Position numbers and translations under genes: made by a program. Source: Providencia alcalifaciens (GTDB taxonomy: Bacteria > Pseudomonadota > Gammaproteobacteria > Enterobacterales > Enterobacteriaceae). Taken from it: a DNA stretch of 59,352 nucleotides. The stretch spans positions 1-59,352 of the forward strand of contig JAOQNJ010000001.1 of the NCBI GenBank assembly GCA_025961275.1. Direction: 5' to 3'. Below are positions 53,484 through 59,352 of this stretch, in pieces; within the stretch, counting starts at the first letter, position 1; the number at the start of each line of letters is the position of its first letter. The notes under the pieces are model-generated. The model was not told the origin of the DNA and did not search any database. It saw nothing but the letters and a program-made list of their open reading frames with translations.

Positions 53484-53954
53484 GATGTGATAGCTCTCTG
53501 TAAGGCATCTATACCCTGAAGAGTATCATGCGTAAGTCGAATTGTTATATATCAGTTATGAAAAAAAATGAGTGTAATTGTCACTATGCCCGAATTTTCA
53601 TACTGATAATTATATGTATATTTATCAATAAATTCTTCAAATTATCAACAGAATGCGAAATTTTTGTTAACCCTGTAAACTGAAAAGTGACGTACCCGAA
53701 AAAACGACATTTTTTTAGAGTTAATCCATATAAAATAGTTGCTATTATCCGTAACTCGTGAGTTAATGACTATCGGCCTGTGTAGTAGTCCTATTTGATG
53801 TACGATTACTAAGTTAGTGAGTTATAAGAAGAAAGTTATCCTAGATAGTCTTTAATCTTAGTACTTCTCTTGGTTTTTTTCTGATTGAATAGTTGACTCC
53901 GGCCCATATATGCCGAAAAGGCAGTTTTTTTTGATGTTATATAGGAAAAGTCAA
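53484..53954 (+). promoter_or_regulatory. Promoter region and long 5' leader of the cold-shock gene
   Basis: The promoter lies near 53720-53750 (TATTAT at 53743-53748 as one -10 candidate). This gives a leader of roughly 200 bases. TGATGTACGA at 53796-53805 resembles the cold box of cspA leaders. Leaders of this size act as cold-responsive RNA switches in E. coli cspA. The 200 bases before the promoter show no gene. Confidence 0.5.
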
Positions 53955-54167
53955 ATGTCCGACAAAATGAAAGGTCAAGTTAAGTGGTTCAACGAGTCTA
54001 AAGGCTTCGGTTTCATCACTCCTGCTGATGGTAGCAAAGACGTTTTCGTTCACTTCTCTGCCATTCAGGGCGCTGGTTTCAAAACTCTGGCAGAAGGCCA
54101 GCAAGTTGAATTCTCCATTGAAAATGGTGCAAAAGGCCCAGCAGCTGCTAACGTAACTGCAATCTAA
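53955..54167 (+). CDS. CspA-family cold-shock protein
   Basis: The start is placed at 53955 ([17 protein letters not shown]), with AGGAAAAG upstream. The longer frame from 53910 lacks a site. The 70-residue product carries RNP1 (KGFGFI) and RNP2 (VFVHF) single-strand nucleic-acid-binding motifs, and [20 protein letters not shown]. It reads like a mix of CspC ([20 protein letters not shown]) and CspA-type N- and C-termini. It should melt RNA secondary structure. A strong terminator follows. The long leader suggests cold induction. I give no symbol because CspA/C/E cannot be separated. Confidence 0.96.
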   Translation: MSDKMKGQVKWFNESKGFGFITPADGSKDVFVHFSAIQGAGFKTLAEGQQVEFSIENGAKGPAAANVTAI

Positions 54168-54191
54168 GCTTAATTGCTTAACTAATTTTCT

Positions 54192-54222
54192 AAAGCCCGT
54201 CATTAATATGACGGGCTTTTTC
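54192..54222 (+). terminator. Terminator of the cold-shock gene
   Basis: AAAGCCCGTCAT, loop TAAT, ATGACGGGCTTT then a T run. A stable 12-bp stem. Confidence 0.95.
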
Positions 54223-54274
54223 GTTTCCGCTAAACTACATTCAGTATTCTATTTTTTTGCTGGAGATCCATCTG

Positions 54275-54466
54275 ATGAAAATCCATGATCGTGTTTATGT
54301 GAAAACCGATGGCCAAGAACGTCGTGAAGGAAAGATTTTACTTATTGAACCCTTTAATGAGGGGACGATGTATTTAGTTTCTCTATCTGATTACCCCGGT
54401 GGGATCTGGTTTTTTAATGAAAAAGAAGGTGGAAATGGAATTTTTGTGATCCCAGCAGAAAACTAA
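54275..54466 (+). CDS. Small conserved-looking protein, 63 aa, unknown function
   Basis: The start is placed at 54275 ([13 protein letters not shown]), with GGAG upstream; an earlier TTG-type frame from 54257 is less likely. The 63-residue product is rich in beta-forming and aromatic residues ([33 protein letters not shown]) and looks like a small barrel domain (SH3-like). It ends FVIPAEN. I do not recognise the family. It lies between the cold-shock terminator and the mgtC promoter, as a monocistronic unit. Confidence 0.7.
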   Translation: MKIHDRVYVKTDGQERREGKILLIEPFNEGTMYLVSLSDYPGGIWFFNEKEGGNGIFVIPAEN

Positions 54467-54482
54467 GTTTTTAAATAAAAAT

Positions 54483-54531
54483 TATTTAAAAATAGTTTAA
54501 GCTTTACATCAAGAATTGCCCAATCTATACT
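54483..54531 (+). promoter_or_regulatory. mgtC promoter with a PhoP-box-like direct repeat
   Basis: TATTTA (54483-54488), 5 bases, AGTTTA (54494-54499) fits the (T/G)GTTTA-N5-(T/G)GTTTA PhoP box. TTTACA (54503-54508), 17 bases, TATACT (54526-54531) gives a near-consensus promoter directly after it. PhoP control of mgtC is established in Salmonella. Confidence 0.6.
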
Positions 54532-54539
54532 CGACACAA

Positions 54540-54880
54540 ATTTTCTTAGGGGATAATTACTTGGACAGTCTGAGTTGCAATAAAAATCAAATTGTATTGG
54601 CAAGTAATTAATCATCTATTCTATTAACTGCTTGCCGCCATGGTGGGCAGTATCTAGTATTTTTTTCGTGATACTCCCAAATATAGAAATTATATAACTA
54701 TTTTTATCAATGGTTTACTGTTGTTTTTGTGGGTGAGTATTATGCTGTTTTATATCTATTCATTATTCCCTCCCGGCCACAGCCTATAGTTTCTGAATAT
54801 TTATTTATTCAGATTTAAGGCTATGTGCATTTTATATAGCACATTTTTTGTTATCCAGTTTATTAATTGGAGGGTCAATC
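54540..54880 (+). promoter_or_regulatory. mgtC leader RNA with alternative hairpins and attenuator
   Basis: The predicted leader is about 340 bases. Stem A is 54627-54636 with 54642-54651 (10 bp, three G-U). A competing stem is AGTATC (54649-54654) with GATACT (54670-54675), overlapping stem A by three bases. A stem CTGAATA (54793-54799)/TATTCAG (54806-54812) follows the leader ORF. The attenuator-like hairpin is ATGTGC (54823-54828)/GCACAT (54839-54844), followed by TTTTT. The layout resembles mgtC/mgtA leaders of Salmonella but is not an alignment. Confidence 0.5.
54742..54789 (+). CDS. Leader peptide ORF, 15 codons, in the mgtC leader
   Basis: ATG at 54742 has GGTGAG 6 bases upstream. The peptide is MLFYIYSLFPPGHSL. 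It has adjacent proline codons (CCT CCC) and is hydrophobic. It ends just before two hairpins and 91 bases before mgtC. Leader ORFs in mgtC and mgtA leaders of Salmonella sense proline or ATP-linked conditions through ribosome stalling. No similarity is claimed, only the layout. Confidence 0.5.
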   Translation: MLFYIYSLFPPGHSL

Positions 54881-55579
54881 ATGTTATTTACTCCTGATAT
54901 TTTGAATCTTGTTTCCGCGATGTGTTTAGGCGCATTGATTGGTGCGGAACGTCAATGGCGCCAACGAATGGCAGGGTTACGCACTAATGCATTAGTAGCA
55001 ACCGGAGCAGCTGTTTTTATTCTCAGTTCTGTGGCTACTTCACCAGATAGTCCCGGGCGTATTGCTGCGCAAGTTGTCTCGGGGATTGGGTTTTTAGGTG
55101 CTGGTGTGATCATGCGAGAAGGCATGAATATTCGAGGGTTAAATACTGCAGCTACCCTGTGGTGCTCGGCAGGCATTGGTGTGTTATGTGGTCTTGGTCA
55201 ATATTCTTTAGCCACTATGGCTGCACTCCTTATTCTTTGCGCCAATATTTTACTGCGTGAAGCGGCACAACGTATTAACAAACAGCCTCAACAACAGGCG
55301 CTTGATATTGAACAACGTTATAAAATTAGCGTGATGTGCCATCAGGGCGATGAAATTTTAGTCAGAACACTGATTTTGCAAGCTATAAACGGCTTACATA
55401 TCCGCCTGCAATCGTTAAGTAGTGCGGATACGCTTAAACCAGAACAGTTAGAGGTTTTCGCCGAGTTCTTAGCGACGCCAGCGGAACAAAAAGAAATTGA
55501 AGCTTTGGTTTGCCGAATTAGCCTTGAACAAAGCGTCAGTGCGATTAATTGGAAAGTTGCATCAGAGCTACCCGCCTGA
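54881..55579 (+). CDS. mgtC: MgtC-family protein
   Basis: The start is ATG 54881, because GGAGG lies 8 bases upstream. A TTG-initiated frame from 54848 begins inside the attenuator. The 232-residue inner-membrane protein has an N-terminal domain with about five spans (LVSAMCLGALIGAERQWRQR, then AGLRTNALVATGAAVFILSS) that carries the MgtC signature. The C-terminal cytoplasmic domain is ACT-like. Salmonella MgtC has 231 residues and inhibits the F-type ATP synthase while supporting growth at low magnesium. It is followed by mgtB. Confidence 0.95.
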   Translation: MLFTPDILNLVSAMCLGALIGAERQWRQRMAGLRTNALVATGAAVFILSSVATSPDSPGRIAAQVVSGIGFLGAGVIMREGMNIRGLNTAATLWCSAGIGVLCGLGQYSLATMAALLILCANILLREAAQRINKQPQQQALDIEQRYKISVMCHQGDEILVRTLILQAINGLHIRLQSLSSADTLKPEQLEVFAEFLATPAEQKEIEALVCRISLEQSVSAINWKVASELPA

Positions 55580-55611
55580 ATGCTGAAGAATAATTAACTA
55601 TAGGAGTTGAA

Positions 55612-55668
55612 ATGAACGATCACCCTCCGTCATGGAGTCAAAAACAGGAGCTATCTAACGATGAGTAA
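55612..55668 (+). CDS. 18-residue ORF between mgtC and mgtB
   Basis: ATG at 55612, preceded by AGGAG at 8 bases, encodes MNDHPPSWSQKQELSNDE. It has two prolines near the start, is soluble and acidic. It could be a small leader for mgtB or a chance ORF. The good ribosome site argues for translation. Confidence 0.35.
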   Translation: MNDHPPSWSQKQELSNDE

Positions 55669-55734
55669 ATGATTTTATTTTCAGTTAGGTAGCGTTTAAA
55701 CAAGCACATTAAGTGCCGTATAGAGATAAACGTC

Positions 55735-58437
55735 ATGACTGAAATAAGGCATCAGCGCAAACGCGCAAACACGCCAGCTCGTCAAAAATTCATTGTTGGT
55801 GTACAAGCGAGTAAAACAATAGAGCAAGTGCTCAATGAATATCAAACTAATCTATTAGGTTTAACGGATAACGAAGCATTAGACCGATTAATAGATCAGG
55901 GCGAAAATGAAGTCGCTCACGAAAAAGCGCCTCCTGCTTGGAAGCAACTCCTTTCATCATTCAAAAATCCCTTTATTTTTGTCTTAATGACCTTAGCTAT
56001 AGTTAGTTTCGTCACTGATTATGTTATTCCTAAGGAACAAGGTGAAGAAACTGATTTAAAAGCTGTCATTATTATTATTACGATGGTTTTGCTCAGTGGA
56101 TTGTTACGATTCTGGCAAGAGTTTCGAACTAATAAAGCGGCTGAAGCATTAAAATCATTAGTTCGTACAACCGCTACAGCTTATCGTCGGGATAATAAAA
56201 CTGGGCGTTCAGTGCGTAAAGAAGTTCCGATAAAATGTCTAGTCCCTGGTGATATTGTGTTGTTATCTGCTGGCGATATGGTACCTGCGGATCTCAAGAT
56301 TATTGAATCGCGTGATTTATTTATCAGCCAAGCCATATTAACAGGAGAATCTATTCCTGTTGAAAAATATGACACATTAGGTGACGTTAGCGCTAAAGGA
56401 ATAGAACCTGTTTCACCGACTGAAAATGAATTATTAGAAATGTCTAATATTTGTCTAATGGGGACTAACGTTACCAGTGGAACCGCAAGAGGTATTGTGG
56501 TTGCAACGGGTTCAAAAACTTATTTGGGATCACTTGCTAAATCCATTGTAGGGAGCCGTGCAAAAACTGCATTTGATCGTGGTGTTAACAGCGTAAGTTG
56601 GTTGCTTATTCGTTTTATGTTGGTAATGGTACCGATTGTATTATTGATTAATGGTTTTACAAAAGGGGATTGGTTTGAAGCAACGTTATTTTCTCTTGCT
56701 GTTGCTGTAGGTTTGACGCCTGAAATGCTACCTATGATAGTGAGTTCTAATTTAGCCAAAGGTGCAATCGCTATGTCGAAACACAAGGTGATTGTTAAAA
56801 GGCTCAATGCGATTCAAAATCTTGGGGCGATGGATGTCTTATGTACTGATAAAACAGGCACGTTAACGCAAGATCGGATCATCTTGGAACATTATCTTGA
56901 TAGCCATGGCCAAGTAGATAATACAATCTTACAGTTATCCTGGTTAAATAGCTTCCACCAAAGCGGTACAAAAAACATGATGGATCAAGCTATTATTCGT
57001 CGTGGAAGAGGAAAGGATGAAATTAAACATTTACAGGCTTATCAAAAAATTGATGAGCTACCGTTTGATTTTATACGCCGAAAATTATCGATTACGGTGA
57101 GAACACCCCAAGGGAGTGCATTGCTGATTTGCAAAGGTGCTGCTGAATAAATGTTAGAAATATGTACAACTTACCAGCAAGGTGGCGAATCACAAGCTCT
57201 AGATGCGCAAGCACGGGAGAGGATCACTGAATTAGTAAGCGATTATAACCGTCAAGGTTTCCGAGTATTACTGCCTGCAACCCGTTCGCTGAACAATGAT
57301 GAAGCATGTTTACAACTTTCTGCATTATCGGAGCAGCATCTCGAATTAAAAGGAATTTTAACTTTCCTCGATCCTGCTAAGGAAAGTGCAATTTTAGCTA
57401 TTGCAGCATTGCGTGAGAATGGCGTGACTGTAAAAGTGCTTACCGGTGATAATGCTATTATTACCGAGAAAATTTGCCATGATGTTGGACTGAATGTGAG
57501 TGAAATCATGACGGGCCTTGAGATTGAGGCGATGCCAGATGATGAATTGAAGCACAAAGTAGAGCAAGTTTCTGTTTTTTGTAAATTAACGCCATTACAA
57601 AAATCAAGAATACTAAAGCTATTACAAGACAATGGTCATACAGTCGGCTTTTTAGGTGATGGCATTAACGATGCGCCTGCATTGCGGGATGCAGATGTTG
57701 GGATCTCGGTCGATACAGGAACTGATATTGCGAAGGAATCTGCAGATATTATTTTGCTAGAAAAGGATTTAATGGTTTTAGAGCAGGGTGTTATTAAAGG
57801 AAGAGAAACCTTTGGTAATATCATTAAGTACTTAAACATGACTGCCAGTTCTAATTTTGGTAATGTATTTTCAGTTTTGATTGCAAGTGTATTTATTCCT
57901 TTTTTACCTATGCTGGCTATTCATCTATTAGTACAGAACTTGCTATACGATATGTCCCAACTTGCGTTACCTTGGGATAAAATGGATAAAGAGTTTTTAA
58001 AACGCCCACGTAAGTGGGATGCTAAAAATATTGGCCGCTTTATGGTATGGATTGGTCCAACATCATCGATATTTGATATCACGACGTTTGCGTTGATGTG
58101 GTATGTATTCCAAGCAAATAGTATAGAGCATGAAGCATTATTTCAATCAGGTTGGTTTGTTGAAGGGTTATTATCACAAACATTAGTTGTTCATATGCTA
58201 CGAACTCAAAAAATTCCATTTATACAAAGTACTGCTGCATTGCCAGTATTATTAACAACAGGATTAATAATGGCTCTAGGTCTATATATTCCATTTTCGC
58301 CATTTGGAGAAATGATTGGCCTACAGCCATTACCACTAGAGTATTTTCCATGGTTAGTTTTAACATTGTTTAGTTATTGTGTAGTAGCACAGCTAATGAA
58401 AAGATTCTATATCAAACGTTTTGGAACGTGGTTGTAA
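55735..58437 (+). pseudogene. mgtB: Magnesium-transporting P-type ATPase MgtB, split by one stop codon
   Basis: Read as one frame, the gene has 901 codons and matches MgtA/MgtB in length (about 900 residues). TAA at 57148-57150 interrupts it. Upstream (471 residues) are the actuator motif TGES and the phosphorylation motif CTDKTGTLT. Downstream (428 residues, ATG at 57151) are TGDN, FLGDGINDAPALRDAD and the transmembrane M5-M10 segments. Reading ICKGAAE-stop-MLEIC suggests that a glutamate codon (GAA) became TAA. Salmonella reads ICKGAVEEML at this point. Neither half alone has all catalytic parts. A restart at 57151 has no good ribosome site. mgtC and its leader remain intact. Confidence 0.93.
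57148..57150 (+). other. In-frame stop codon (TAA) inside mgtB
   Basis: GAA TAA ATG at 57145-57153. The single-base change G to T would explain it. The frame is otherwise continuous on both sides. Confidence 0.93.
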
Positions 58438-58859
58438 AATGAGTTAATTTATCCTTAGAATAAGGAAGTAGGTTAAGCCTGCTTCCTTCTTTATACAATA
58501 CTTTATTTTTTGCTGTATATAGGTTGAGTTTTTTATAAAACAAATCACTGCTATATAGGTTTTTCTCGTTATTTAGGTGTGTCTGGATGACCAAGTTGAA
58601 TAGTTATATTTCTTAATGTAATATAATTTTTACGCTTGGTTAGTAATCAATGATGGGTTTTCTAGGATTGATTCAAATAACTATACAATTTATATAATAA
58701 TATTATTTAGAATAATAAAAATTTAGATATTAAAATAAGTTGGACTTCAAGAGGGATATCTATTAACAATTGTTATTTATTCTGAATGATAACTCATTTT
58801 GATATAAATGCCATATATGAAGTATTACATTTATATCTTTAATGAAAAATGCTAGGCGA
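58438..58859. other. Intergenic region after mgtB
   Basis: 422 bases without a gene. A terminator-like hairpin for mgtB lies at 58462-58490 (AAGGAAGTAGG with CCTGCTTCCTT, one G-U). The rest is A+T-rich. Confidence 0.65.
58462..58490 (+). terminator. Terminator after mgtB
   Basis: AAGGAAGTAGG (58462-58472), loop TTAAG, CCTGCTTCCTT, then CTTTAT. An 11-bp stem with one G-U pair. Confidence 0.75.
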
Positions 58860-59171
58860 TTATTGTAGGCCTAATGCTGTTTTCATTTGTTTCATTGCAT
58901 CAATACCTTGTTGGCAAGCTTTATCTTGCTCATCTTTAGGTAATGCGGCAACTTGCTTTTTACCTTCTTCCAGCTGACCCTTCATTGCATCTAACTGTGC
59001 TTTAGCTTGTGGATTTTCTGATGCTTTTTTAATCAACCCGTCAACTTCTGCAAAATATGCATTACATGTCTCAGTTGCACCTGCAACTTGTGATTTTTTT
59101 TCTTCTTCTGAACAAGCAGTGATTGCTAAGGCCATTAAACCCATACCGCAAGCTAAAATTAACTTTTTCAT
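58860..59171 (-). CDS. Small lipoprotein, DUF5339-like
   Basis: This 103-residue protein begins with a lipoprotein signal (MKKLILACGMGLMALAITAC), with a lipobox AITAC. The mature protein is highly charged and helical. It carries one further cysteine pair (ETCNAY and KACQQG), and repeated Lys/Gln/Ala heptads (KAQLDAMKGQLEEGKKQVAA). Size and composition match the DUF5339 lipoproteins of enterobacteria, whose function is unknown. It is transcribed alone, with a 180-base upstream region to the window edge. Confidence 0.85.
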   Translation of the reverse strand: MKKLILACGMGLMALAITACSEEEKKSQVAGATETCNAYFAEVDGLIKKASENPQAKAQLDAMKGQLEEGKKQVAALPKDEQDKACQQGIDAMKQMKTALGLQ

Positions 59172-59352
59172 AATTAACCTTAAAATTATTAGTTATCGAA
59201 GTAGCAAATCGAGTATATAAGAGATCTTTTTAATATCAAACGTGACAATTCCTAAAAAATGCATTTAATCGGCAATAAGTTCATGCTTTTTAACAGGTAA
59301 GATTGATTTATACGGTAGATAAAGTGAGTCGGAATTATGAAAAAGTTGAATA

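Overview
The window looks like a chromosomal segment of a Gram-negative enterobacterium of the Morganellaceae, most likely Providencia or a close relative. This is inferred from gene content and not from a database search. The evidence is the enteric core genes lpxL, mdtG, trhO, bssS and pyrC within one neighbourhood, a complete tetrathionate reductase locus, an MR/P-type fimbrial operon with an MrpJ-like regulator, and moderately A+T-rich coding sequence with very A+T-rich accessory parts.

Positions 1 to about 21,590 are the structural half of a siphovirus-type prophage. Its order is: HNH endonuclease (cut by the window edge), terminase small and large subunits, HK97-type portal, ClpP-like protease and capsid, head-tail connectors, tail tube, G/G-T chaperones joined by a -1 frameshift site, a lipoprotein moron, tape measure, the lambda-type tail-tip genes M, L, K, I and J, and a tail fibre. 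Integrase, repressor, replication and lysis genes are not in the window. Several intrinsic-terminator-like hairpins inside the late operon suggest antitermination or graded expression.

Positions 21,694-28,852 hold host genes on the minus strand: a hotdog thioesterase, a PhzF-family protein, a POT peptide transporter, a complete IS3-family element, mdtG and lpxL. Positions 29,095-36,811 are the tetrathionate respiration locus: ttrS and ttrR on the minus strand, divergent from ttrB, ttrC and ttrA. Here ttrB appears to lack the fourth cysteine of its first iron-sulfur motif. A ZevA/ZevB-like metal transport pair, trhO, a LuxR-type regulator with a degenerate receiver, bssS and pyrC follow up to 42,773.

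Three tRNA-Asn genes (42,960; 43,269; 52,768) come next. The last two lie in identical 125-bp direct repeats that bracket a roughly 9.4-kb, A+T-rich fimbrial island. In the island the regulator, chaperone and usher are all broken by nonsense codons, frameshifts and, in the usher, a perfect 273-bp tandem duplication. The pilin, adhesin and outer-membrane protein genes remain open. The apparatus as written should not assemble.

Positions 52,965-59,352 hold ylaC, a CspA-family gene with a long cold-shock-type leader, a small basic-to-neutral unknown protein, an mgtC-mgtB magnesium/virulence operon and a small lipoprotein gene. The mgtC leader has a PhoP-box-like site, a consensus-like promoter, a 15-codon leader ORF, alternative hairpins and an attenuator. 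mgtB is split by one in-frame stop codon. The main themes for a second look are decay of the fimbrial island, the ttrB and mgtB lesions, and the regulatory RNA upstream of mgtC.
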